Positions 14,496-21,725 of a stretch of 25,965 bases of DNA are shown piece by piece. A program made the translations under genes and the position numbers. The stretch is from an uncultured Oscillospiraceae bacterium (GTDB lineage: Bacteria > Bacillota > Clostridia > UBA1212 > SIG427). The DNA is taken from assembly GCA_902465325.1 (NCBI GenBank), contig CABQMV010000011.1:1-25965 (forward strand). Reading direction: 5' to 3'. The number at the start of each line of letters is the position of its first letter. The first letter of the stretch is position 1. The notes beneath the pieces are model-generated. The model ran no database searches and was not told where the DNA came from. It saw nothing but the letters and a program-made list of their open reading frames with translations.

Positions 14496-15169
14496 AGCTG
14501 GATCTGCATGTACACTGTCTGCCTGTCAGCCGCTGCGCCTGCTTTCAGGCAGAAGAAGTACCTTCCCAGCTGAAAGCGGCAGGGATCGATGCCTTTTGTC
14601 TCTGTAACCACTATTATCCCGGCCATCTTTCCCACCTGGGACAGGATCTGGCGGAGCAGACAGAAGCCTTTATCGATTGCTACAGGAAATGCGCAGAGGC
14701 TGCCAAGGCATTCAATATGACCGTTTTGTTCGGCGCCGAGGTCAAACTGATTTCTCTGCCCTCTCATCCGGAGTTTCTGCTCTACGGCCTTACCCCGGAA
14801 ATACTGGGAAAAGCACTGCCCCTTTACGATTATACGCAAGAGCAGCTCTATCACTTCTGCCAACAGGAAAAAATTTCTCTGTATCAGGCGCACCCTTATC
14901 GGACAGAGCAGGGATATCAGCCGGCAGACCCCGCATTTTTAGACGGCATTGAGGTATACAACGGCCATGCAAAATTTGACCCCAAATATGAAAAGACCCT
15001 TGCTTTTGCCCGGTCCAACAGCTTAGCCGTAAGCGCGGGCAGCGATTTTCACGACCCGGAGGACGCGGGACGCGGCGGAATCCTTGTGCCTGAACAAATA
15101 CAGATAAAGGATTCCACAGATTTGAGAAATTATCTGCAGAACGAACCAAATCCCACTCTCTATTTTTGA
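14492..15169 (+). CDS. PHP-domain phosphoesterase
   Basis: 225 residues of a polymerase-and-histidinol-phosphatase (PHP) domain, a trinuclear-metal phosphoesterase fold. Metal ligands are visible in order: DLHVHC (H6, H8), a CNHYYPGH segment, GAEV, QAHPYR and GSDFHD. It most resembles stand-alone members such as YcdX-like and histidinol-phosphatase-type proteins. It lacks polymerase parts. Last gene of the plus-strand operon, overlapping the bifunctional esterase by 4 nt, so the substrate is probably a phosphorylated compound in the same pathway. The specific substrate cannot be read from sequence. Confidence 0.85.
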   Translation: MKLDLHVHCLPVSRCACFQAEEVPSQLKAAGIDAFCLCNHYYPGHLSHLGQDLAEQTEAFIDCYRKCAEAAKAFNMTVLFGAEVKLISLPSHPEFLLYGLTPEILGKALPLYDYTQEQLYHFCQQEKISLYQAHPYRTEQGYQPADPAFLDGIEVYNGHAKFDPKYEKTLAFARSNSLAVSAGSDFHDPEDAGRGGILVPEQIQIKDSTDLRNYLQNEPNPTLYF

Positions 15170-15223
15170 AAAAACAAAGAAGGCTGTATAAAGAATTCAG
15201 CTTAATATTAGATGGAAACAGCA

Positions 15224-15262
15224 GGTATGGCAGAGTTTTTACTTTGCCATACTGTTATTTTT
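15224..15262 (+). terminator. Terminator of the esterase-PHP operon, between convergent genes
   Basis: GGTATGGCAGAGT (15224-15236) pairs with ACTTTGCCATACT (15241-15253) around TTTT, followed by GTTATTTTT. It runs into the last codons of the convergent patatin gene, whose stop is at 15255. The minus strand has no T run, so it serves mainly the plus-strand operon. Confidence 0.75.
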
Positions 15263-16112
15263 CCGCTGCATACGGCTCTCCTATAAAAGCTCTGATTTCC
15301 TCCATTCGCCTTACAGCAAGCTCATATCCCATTTTATAATTAGCCTTTATTTGCTCTGTATTTTTTTCCATACTGTTTAAGGGATATTCAGGCCGAAATA
15401 CCAGGGCCTTTCCGCTGCGCTCCAGCTGGCGGCACTTCGCTACGGCGGCATTGTAAGCCTCATGGCGGCTAAGCAGTACAGGCTCCAGAGCAGGAAAACG
15501 CTTTCTCATATGGCGCGCCGCCATTTTTGTGCTTTGGGAAAGGGATTTGATATATCCGGACGGTCTGGTTAAAATCACAATCAATTTATCACATCCGCCC
15601 GCCAGCGCTTTTTCATAGGGAATAGGATTACAGATACCGCCGTCATAATAGGGCGTTCCGTTAATCAAAATAGGCGGAAACAGCAGCGGAATGGCACAGG
15701 TCGCCCGGAGCACGGTACAGGCCCGGTCCATTTGACAGCCGTCCAGAAACGCTGCTCTGCCAGTAAGAGCATTGGTCACCCCTACCTTCAGCTGCCCCGG
15801 ATAGCGGGAGAGAGTTTCCCTGTCCAAGGGAACCAGTCCATTGGGAATCCGGTCGTAAATAAAGTCAAGGCCAAAAAGGCTCCGGCTGCCAATAAAATTT
15901 CTGAGACCCACATAGCGCCTGTCCCGGCGGTAGCGGAGCAAAATCTCCAGATTTCTTCCCGACTGTCCGGATATATAAGAAACGCCGTTACTGATTCCTG
16001 CGGAAACTCCAACGCAATAGGGAAGCAGGATTCCCCGGTCTAAAAGTGCATCCATAAATCCGGCGCTGTAAATGGGACGGAAAGTCCCTCCCTCCAGCAC
16101 AAGTCCTACCAT
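15255..16112 (-). CDS. Patatin-like phospholipase/lipid acyl hydrolase
   Basis: 285 residues. The Ser-Asp dyad is in place: nucleophile S37 in GVSAG and D157 in YYDGG. The glycine-rich oxyanion loop is present as LEGGTFRPIYSAG, a variant of the usual GGGxRG. No signal peptide or membrane helix; expected to hydrolyse lipid acyl esters in the cytosol or at the inner membrane face. AGGAACGGTG precedes the ATG. It lies downstream of the PEP carboxykinase terminator with no clear promoter of its own, so it may depend on read-through. Substrate unknown. Confidence 0.88.
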   Translation of the reverse strand: MVGLVLEGGTFRPIYSAGFMDALLDRGILLPYCVGVSAGISNGVSYISGQSGRNLEILLRYRRDRRYVGLRNFIGSRSLFGLDFIYDRIPNGLVPLDRETLSRYPGQLKVGVTNALTGRAAFLDGCQMDRACTVLRATCAIPLLFPPILINGTPYYDGGICNPIPYEKALAGGCDKLIVILTRPSGYIKSLSQSTKMAARHMRKRFPALEPVLLSRHEAYNAAVAKCRQLERSGKALVFRPEYPLNSMEKNTEQIKANYKMGYELAVRRMEEIRAFIGEPYAAEK

Positions 16113-16140
16113 ATAATATAATCACCGTTCCTCGTATACA

Positions 16141-16178
16141 AAAAAGCTGCCTCTGCTTCAGCACAGGGGCAGCTTTTC
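16141..16178 (-). terminator. Terminator of the PEP carboxykinase gene
   Basis: Minus-strand GCTGCC (16173 to 16168) pairs with GGCAGC (16151 to 16146), with further partial pairing inside around a TGAA loop, then TTTTTT. It lies 17 bp after the stop. Confidence 0.8.
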
Positions 16179-16194
16179 CATTCTTCTCAGCTAA

Positions 16195-17949
16195 TCAGAC
16201 GCCAAGTCTCTTTTTCAGATTCTCGTACTGATTCTTAATCTCTGCAGGAAGCTTCTCAAACTTAGCCAAATGCGCAGCCTGATCCTTTACTTCCTCAGCC
16301 CAAGCCTCTTTATCAATAGAAAGCAGTCCTTTAAGCGTATCCATATCAATGTCCGTACCCTCAATATCAATATCCTCCGGTTTAGGCAGATAACCAATAG
16401 GAGACTCTACTGCATCTACGGTACCGTCGCACCTTGCCAAAATCCAGAGCAGCACTCTCAGATTGTCGCCAAAGCCGGGCCAGATAAAGTGGCCGTCTGC
16501 ATCGGTTCTAAACCAGTTCACATTAAATATCTTAGGAGGATTGGGAATCTTCTTCCCCATCTCCAACCAGTGAGCGAAATAATCACCCATATTGTAACCG
16601 CAGAAAGGCAGCATAGCCATAGGATCTCTTCTGACAACACCTACAGCTCCTGTAGCTGCGGCAGTTGTTTCTGAAGCCATCGTAGCGCCTACAAATACGC
16701 CGTGCTCCCAATCAAAGGACTGGTAAACCAACGGTGCTACCTTCGCACGCCGGCCGCCAAATACAATAGCGGAAACCGGAACGCCGTTGGGATCGTCAAA
16801 CTTATCGGAGACACAGGGGCACTGCTTGGCAGGAGCCGTAAATCTGGAGTTGGGATGCGCAGCCTTGGCTTCGCTGTCCGGCGTCCAGGGATTGCCCTTC
16901 CAGTCTGTAGCCTGAGCAGGCGGGTTTTTGTCCATGCCTTCCCACCAAACGGTTTTATCGGGTTTCAGGCAGACATTGGTAAAGATTGTATTTTTCTGGC
17001 AGGTAAGCAGCGCATTAGGATTGGACTTCATGCTGGTACCGGGAGCTACACCGAAGAAACCGGCCTCCGGGTTCACTGCCCAAAGCCTTCCGTCTTTGCC
17101 GATCCGAAGCCAGGCAATATCGTCTCCTACGGTCCATACTTTATAACCCATCTTCTGATATTTTTCAGGGGGAATCAGCATGGCCAGGTTGGTCTTTCCG
17201 CAGGCGCTGGGGAAAGCGGCGCAGACATACTGGATGTCGCCCTTAGGACTCTCAACGCCTAAAATCAGCATATGTTCAGCCATCCAGCCCTCCTGACGAC
17301 CCAGCCAGCTTGCAATACGCAGGGCAAAGCACTTTTTGCCCAGCAAAACATTGCCGCCGTAGGCCGAGTTAATAGACCAAATGGTATCATCTTCGGGGAA
17401 ATGGCAAATGTACCGGTTCTCGGGATCAATCTGCGCCTTAGAATGCAGACCCTTTACAAATTTAGGAGAATCTCCTAAAAAGTCCATGGCAACCTTACCC
17501 ATCCTGGTCATGACTCTCATATTCAATACAACATAGATGCTGTCTGTCAGCTCAATACCAACCTTACTGAATTCAGAGCTGGCAGGTCCCATAATATAAG
17601 GGATTACATACATGGTACGGCCTTTCATTGAGCCTGCATAAAGTGCGCCCAGCTTTGCATACGCCGCGCTCTTATCCATCCAGTTGTTGGTAGGACCCGC
17701 ATCCTCTTTTTTCTCTGTACAGATAAAAGTACGTCCTTCTACACGGGCAACATCATTCTCCAATGTTCTATGATAGAGGCAGCCCGGAAGAACCTCCTGA
17801 TTTAACTCAATCATTTCACCGGTAGAGATTGCTTCTTTTGTCAGACGCTCCCTCTCCTCCTCGGAGCCATCGCACCAGACAATGTTGTCAGGCTGTGTCA
17901 GATTCGCCATCTGTTCAACCCATTCATTTACATAAACATTTTTATACAT
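16195..17949 (-). CDS. pckG: Phosphoenolpyruvate carboxykinase (GTP)
   Basis: 584 residues from the ATG at 17949, chosen because AGAGGGTGTAGA precedes it and the family usually starts there; the frame extends 14 codons further. The kinase P-loop PSACGKTN (247-254) carries the GTP-class cysteine C250. WTVGDDIAWL and NPEAGFFGVAPGTS form the metal- and nucleotide-binding segments. The enzyme interconverts oxaloacetate + GTP with PEP + CO2 + GDP. In fermentative anaerobes it may run in the CO2-fixing direction towards succinate. Single-gene unit with its own promoter and terminator. Confidence 0.97.
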   Translation of the reverse strand: MYKNVYVNEWVEQMANLTQPDNIVWCDGSEEERERLTKEAISTGEMIELNQEVLPGCLYHRTLENDVARVEGRTFICTEKKEDAGPTNNWMDKSAAYAKLGALYAGSMKGRTMYVIPYIMGPASSEFSKVGIELTDSIYVVLNMRVMTRMGKVAMDFLGDSPKFVKGLHSKAQIDPENRYICHFPEDDTIWSINSAYGGNVLLGKKCFALRIASWLGRQEGWMAEHMLILGVESPKGDIQYVCAAFPSACGKTNLAMLIPPEKYQKMGYKVWTVGDDIAWLRIGKDGRLWAVNPEAGFFGVAPGTSMKSNPNALLTCQKNTIFTNVCLKPDKTVWWEGMDKNPPAQATDWKGNPWTPDSEAKAAHPNSRFTAPAKQCPCVSDKFDDPNGVPVSAIVFGGRRAKVAPLVYQSFDWEHGVFVGATMASETTAAATGAVGVVRRDPMAMLPFCGYNMGDYFAHWLEMGKKIPNPPKIFNVNWFRTDADGHFIWPGFGDNLRVLLWILARCDGTVDAVESPIGYLPKPEDIDIEGTDIDMDTLKGLLSIDKEAWAEEVKDQAAHLAKFEKLPAEIKNQYENLKKRLGV

Positions 17950-17996
17950 TCTACACCCTCTTTTCTGCTGAATAAAATTCAAAACTATCATTCTTT

Positions 17997-18025
17997 ATTA
18001 TACACTAAATACCATTCCTGCGCAA
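17997..18025 (-). promoter_or_regulatory. Promoter of pckG
   Basis: TTGCGC (18025 to 18020), 17-bp spacer, TATAAT (18002 to 17997). The -10 is perfect, the -35 four of six. The leader is about 40 nt. Confidence 0.65.
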
Positions 18026-18034
18026 TGGATTTTG

Positions 18035-18895
18035 TTAATTTTTTCTCAATATGTTGGAAAGTTTTCCAAACTCAGAAGCAGAAAGCGTCTCCCCTCTTAT
18101 TTTTTCATTTTTACCCATTTCTGCAAGAGCCGCCAGAACCTGTTCCCGGCTCACTTCCAGATAGGGGGCATTAGCTAAGGCATTGGTCAGCATTTTACGC
18201 CGCTGTCCAAAGGCAGCTTTAACCACTTGAAAGAAATAATTCCTGTCCTTTAAATAAAAGGGCTCTTCCCGTCTGACCTCTAGTTTCACTACACAAGAAT
18301 CCACTGCAGGCCGCGGAGTGAAACAGTGAGGCGGCACCGCAAAAACAATTTCACTTTCAGCAAAATAGGTCACTGCCACAGAAAGCGCACCGTATTCCTT
18401 TCCGCCCGGTCCGGCAGTCATCCGCTGCCCCACTTCCTTCTGGACCATAAAAACCATTCTAGATACCTCCGGAAGAGATAGCTCTAACAAATTCATAATA
18501 ATAGAAGTGGTAATATAATAGGGCAGATTGGCTACAACTTTAATACAGGAAAAGCCCCTCCCAGTAAAATATTTTTCTATAATTTCACGGCGTATGTCTA
18601 CTTTCAGAATATCGCTGTTGACCACAGCAACATTATCGTAAGCAGCCGCCAGAGCACCCAGCGGCTGCATAAGCTGCCGGTCTATCTCTACTGCCGCTAC
18701 AAAGCCGGCCCGCTGCGCCATGGCTTCGGTCATGATCCCCAGTCCGGGCCCAATTTCAAGTACCATATCCCGGGGCGTCAGTTCTGCCGCCTCTACAATA
18801 TTCTCTACAACGTCACAATCGGTCAGAAAATTCTGACCGAGTGACTTCACCGGACGTATGGCAAACGCCCTCATTTTATCCCTTGTGTTAAACAT
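18035..18895 (-). CDS. rsmA: 16S rRNA dimethyladenosine transferase
   Basis: 286 residues. SAM-dependent methyltransferase with SLGQNFLTD (18-26), the SAM loop EIGPGLGIMTEAM, acidic VEID, and the catalytic NLPYY motif. It dimethylates two adjacent adenosines in helix 45 of 16S rRNA late in 30S assembly. The N-terminal lead before SLGQNF is short (17 residues). An internal ATG (18874) with AAGGG close upstream is an alternative start. It lies 9 bp after the G5/3D gene and is co-transcribed with it. In Bacillus rnmV stands between them; here it is absent. Confidence 0.96.
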   Translation of the reverse strand: MFNTRDKMRAFAIRPVKSLGQNFLTDCDVVENIVEAAELTPRDMVLEIGPGLGIMTEAMAQRAGFVAAVEIDRQLMQPLGALAAAYDNVAVVNSDILKVDIRREIIEKYFTGRGFSCIKVVANLPYYITTSIIMNLLELSLPEVSRMVFMVQKEVGQRMTAGPGGKEYGALSVAVTYFAESEIVFAVPPHCFTPRPAVDSCVVKLEVRREEPFYLKDRNYFFQVVKAAFGQRRKMLTNALANAPYLEVSREQVLAALAEMGKNEKIRGETLSASEFGKLSNILRKN

Positions 18896-18904
18896 AAAGT
18901 GTGA

Positions 18905-19945
18905 TTACCTCAAACTGAATACATCCACGGACTGATCTTCCAGAATATAAATATTTACATATTTGACACCCCAGTTGTAACAAGTCGCTTCATCGTTCAT
19001 ATAGAGGTCAATAATATTCCCCTTTATGGCGCCTCCGGTATCGCCGGCAATGGCATACCCATAATCGGCAGCGCCGTTTAATCCCTCTACGTAAACCTTG
19101 GTCCCCATAGGAATAACCGAAGGATCTACCGCAATCACTCCCATTCTGGCATACAGGCCGGACGCAGTGGCATTGCCCCATTTTGAATCAGCGGTATAAG
19201 CCGTCGCTTTAAAGGAGGAATAGACTCCTGTATATTGTACGGCCAAGCCTTTACTGGTAGTTGTCTGTTTCTTTGTGCCGTAAACAACAATCTTTTTAAC
19301 TGGCTCTTTGGTAACTTCACTGGAAACAATATCTTTAGAAATTACCTCTCCATCTGCTTTCTTTATGACATACTGCACTGTACGGGAACCGTTGACACCC
19401 TCCTGAACCACCTTGGAATTCCCTTCATACATTTCACTGTTCGCCTGGTATTCTGTATCAAACTCCACAGCCCATTCTACAGTTTCATAGGAAGTTTCAA
19501 TCTGGGGCTCCTGTGCCTTCTCTGTTCCCGCAGAATAATTTTCCGCCTCCAGACCGCTTCGGGAGGATAGCTCTACACTGTCAAAAACCACGGGCTGGTA
19601 GGAAATCTCCGGGAAGACATACAGCTCTCCCGGAACAGAAAGCACGGTTTCTGTATCATTGACAATTTCAATCTTATCTACATCGGCTAATAAAGTATCT
19701 GTGGTACAGCTCAGTATATCGCCCTCCTGCAGAACAATTCCTGCCTTGAGCAGCGCCTCTCCTACTGTTCCCTCATCAGAAGTAAGCTCTATGAGTTCTC
19801 CGTTATAATTCACCACAACAGTGTTAATATCCGCAGCAAATACGGTAGCTGCAACACATACCGATGCGATCAGGGTTCCCACAAGGATAAAAGGATAGCG
19901 AAGCAGTCCTATTCTTTTTTTCATTTCGTCTAGTCTTAGCTTCAA
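18905..19945 (-). CDS. YabE-like cell-wall protein with DUF348, G5 and 3D domains
   Basis: 346 residues. An N-terminal membrane/signal segment (about 16-37, ending VFAAD) sends it out of the cell. Then come a ubiquitin-like DUF348 unit (about 39-90), a G5 domain (about 150-225, ending TKEPVKKIVVYGTK) and a C-terminal 3D domain (about 245-340) with FKATAYT, GVIAVDPSVIPMGT and the acidic AGDTGGAIKG / IIDLYM core of a lytic-transglycosylase-like fold. Likely a peptidoglycan hydrolase or remodelling factor. The start is TTG with AGGAG 11 nt upstream. Its promoter carries a WalR-type box. It follows tatD and precedes rsmA, the order seen around yabE in Bacillus. Confidence 0.92.
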   Translation of the reverse strand: MKLRLDEMKKRIGLLRYPFILVGTLIASVCVAATVFAADINTVVVNYNGELIELTSDEGTVGEALLKAGIVLQEGDILSCTTDTLLADVDKIEIVNDTETVLSVPGELYVFPEISYQPVVFDSVELSSRSGLEAENYSAGTEKAQEPQIETSYETVEWAVEFDTEYQANSEMYEGNSKVVQEGVNGSRTVQYVIKKADGEVISKDIVSSEVTKEPVKKIVVYGTKKQTTTSKGLAVQYTGVYSSFKATAYTADSKWGNATASGLYARMGVIAVDPSVIPMGTKVYVEGLNGAADYGYAIAGDTGGAIKGNIIDLYMNDEATCYNWGVKYVNIYILEDQSVDVFSLR

Positions 19946-19984
19946 AAAAAATCAACTCCTGAAAATCATTTGGTTGCAAAATTC

Positions 19985-20014
19985 ATACTACCCCACCCCT
20001 CCAACTTGTGTCAA
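19985..20014 (-). promoter_or_regulatory. Promoter of the G5/3D cell-wall gene
   Basis: TTGACA (20014 to 20009), 18-bp spacer, TAGTAT (19990 to 19985). Perfect -35 but weak -10 and long spacer, the profile of a promoter that needs an activator. Confidence 0.55.
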
Positions 20015-20020
20015 GCAGAC

Positions 20021-20037
20021 ATAACAATTTGGTTACA
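20021..20037 (-). promoter_or_regulatory. WalR (YycF)-type box at the cell-wall gene promoter
   Basis: On the minus strand TGTAACCAAATTGTTAT fits the WalR consensus (two TGTWAH hexamers 5 bp apart) at every position. It ends 6 bp upstream of the -35 hexamer, suitable for activation. The match is seen; that a WalRK system acts here is inference from the known role of WalR in cell-wall hydrolase genes. Confidence 0.55.
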
Positions 20038-20160
20038 ATTTGTTATTAAGATTCTACTAATAAATTACAGTATTTTCCATAATATTCAATATAATTCCTT
20101 TTATTCCTAAATTTGTATGATTTTTGGGTGCTTTTAAATTCCAGTTATTCCCATAAATTT

Positions 20161-20946
20161 CTAGGGATTTACCATTTTTTTCTGGAGATTGTAAAATTTA
20201 GTTGCATTTTTTGAGGTAATTTTATAAATACTGTCCAATAAACATCCCTTAACTTCCGCTATTTTTGCCGCAATCAAAGGGATATTTCGGGAGTCATTCC
20301 GCTGTCCGCGAAGAGGAACCGGTGTCATATACGGACAATCGGTCTCCAGTAAAATCCGTTCCAGAGGAATCACTTCCAGTGCCTCCAGGATCCTTCTGGC
20401 ATTCTTAAAAGTAACGGCTCCGCCAATGGATACATAATATCCCCGCTTCATAATAATTTCCGCCATCTCGCGGCTGCCGGAATAGCAATGAATCAGACAG
20501 CGGCTCCGGTCGGAAAGAAAGTACTCTAAAAGTTTCAGTGTATCCTCGTGGGCTTCCCTGTCATGTACCACAACAGGCAGTGAAAGTGCTCCGGCCAGCT
20601 CTAGCTGTTCAGAAAAAACCGTTTTTTGTTTCTCTCTGGGACAAAAATCATAGTGGTAATCTAGGCCGATTTCACCAATCGCCACACAGCGGTCCGACTG
20701 CGCCAGCCTGCCCACCAGCTCAATATCTGCCAGTACTGTATTCTTGGCACAGTGGGGATGGATCCCTGCGGTGCCGTACAAAAAGGGAAGCTCCTCTGTC
20801 ATTTTCAAAATCTGCTTTGTCGTAGCAATATCCTGTGCCGCGTTAATAATAACATCACAGCCCCCAGCATATGCCTTTCTCATAATCTCTAAGCCGTCTT
20901 TTGAAAAGGCCTCATCATCGTAGTGCGCATGTGCATCAATAAACAT
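20161..20946 (-). CDS. tatD: TatD-family metal-dependent DNase
   Basis: 261 residues, an amidohydrolase-fold nuclease. Ligands in order: H6 and H8 (DAHAH), E92 (GEIGLDYH), H128 (VHDREAHEDT), H153 (HCYSG) and D203 (ETDCPY). Family members have 3'-5' exonuclease activity on DNA/RNA and a role in repair or turnover. The ribosome site is modest (GACGGA about 8 nt upstream). It lies between a metallophosphoesterase and the G5/3D gene, in the order tatD-yabE-type-rsmA typical of Firmicutes. A 214-bp gap with a promoter separates it from the G5/3D gene. Confidence 0.95.
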   Translation of the reverse strand: MFIDAHAHYDDEAFSKDGLEIMRKAYAGGCDVIINAAQDIATTKQILKMTEELPFLYGTAGIHPHCAKNTVLADIELVGRLAQSDRCVAIGEIGLDYHYDFCPREKQKTVFSEQLELAGALSLPVVVHDREAHEDTLKLLEYFLSDRSRCLIHCYSGSREMAEIIMKRGYYVSIGGAVTFKNARRILEALEVIPLERILLETDCPYMTPVPLRGQRNDSRNIPLIAAKIAEVKGCLLDSIYKITSKNATKFYNLQKKMVNP

Positions 20947-20970
20947 AAAAATATCCGTCTGTCCTTTCTA

Positions 20971-20999
20971 AAAGAGTTATACTCTAGCTATGTATAACT
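20971..20999 (-). terminator. Weak AT-rich terminator candidate before tatD
   Basis: Minus-strand AGTTATAC (20999 to 20992) pairs perfectly with GTATAACT (20982 to 20975) around a 9-nt loop, then CTTTT. The stem is AT-rich, so any termination would be partial. Confidence 0.35.
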
Positions 21000-21002
21000 G
21001 GT

Positions 21003-21725
21003 TTATATAACCAAAAGTGGGGAAAAATTAAGATAATCTGCTGATACAAGAAAATATTCTGTAAACGACTCCGGGGACAGCTTTCCGTTGACAGCCCATT
21101 TATGGGCCGGTCCATGGAGATGGCCGTAATAGCAATGTCCTACACGGTAGGCTTCCAATAAACGGGTAAATCCGCTGATCTCCTGCCCGTAGCCAAAGGG
21201 GGGATAATGCAGAAATGCAAAAATTTCGCACTCCTTCTTGGCGCCGCCTTTCAGAGACATTTCCAGCCGCAGAATTTCTCTGTTACATATTTTAGCGTCC
21301 TGATCCGTGAAACTCTGGCGATCCCCTTCATTACAGCACTTCCAACCCCTAGTACCGCAGATGCAAATATTCTTTTCTTCTATATATATATAGTTATTAT
21401 ACAAAAAGCTAATACTAGTCAAATGATTTTTTTCTCTCAGCTGCTCCAGCTTTCTGCCTGTGCTCCACCAATATTCATGATTTCCCTTTAATAAAATTTT
21501 GCGGCCCGGAAGTTTCTCCAGAAACAGAAGGTCTGGCAGAACCTCCTCAAAACTGCAGGCCCAGGAAATATCCCCCGGTACTACCACTACATCCTCCGAT
21601 GAAACCACAGACTGCCAAGCCTCTGCAATTTTTTTATCATGCTCTGTCCAGCGGTCGCCAAATATATCCATCGGCTTATGACAGGCCATTGACAGATGCA
21701 AATCTCCAATCGTATAAATATGCAT
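21003..21725 (-). CDS. Calcineurin-like metallophosphoesterase
   Basis: 240 residues. Five phosphoesterase motifs: GDLHLS (D8, H10), GDISW (D52), GNHEYWW (N82, H83), HYPP and GHLHG. This sets up a two-metal site for hydrolysing a phosphoester, possibly nucleotide or nucleic-acid linked; the substrate is unknown. Its ATG directly abuts the uvrC stop (TAA then ATG) with AAAGGAG inside the uvrC end, so the two are co-translated. Confidence 0.92.
   Translation of the reverse strand: MHIYTIGDLHLSMACHKPMDIFGDRWTEHDKKIAEAWQSVVSSEDVVVVPGDISWACSFEEVLPDLLFLEKLPGRKILLKGNHEYWWSTGRKLEQLREKNHLTSISFLYNNYIYIEEKNICICGTRGWKCCNEGDRQSFTDQDAKICNREILRLEMSLKGGAKKECEIFAFLHYPPFGYGQEISGFTRLLEAYRVGHCYYGHLHGPAHKWAVNGKLSPESFTEYFLVSADYLNFSPLLVI

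Noticed and set aside
19946..20160. c-di-AMP (ydaO-type) riboswitch before the G5/3D gene
   Set aside because: Such riboswitches precede some cell-wall genes, but this AT-rich spacer shows no long structured domain or terminator, and the leader from the mapped promoter is too short.
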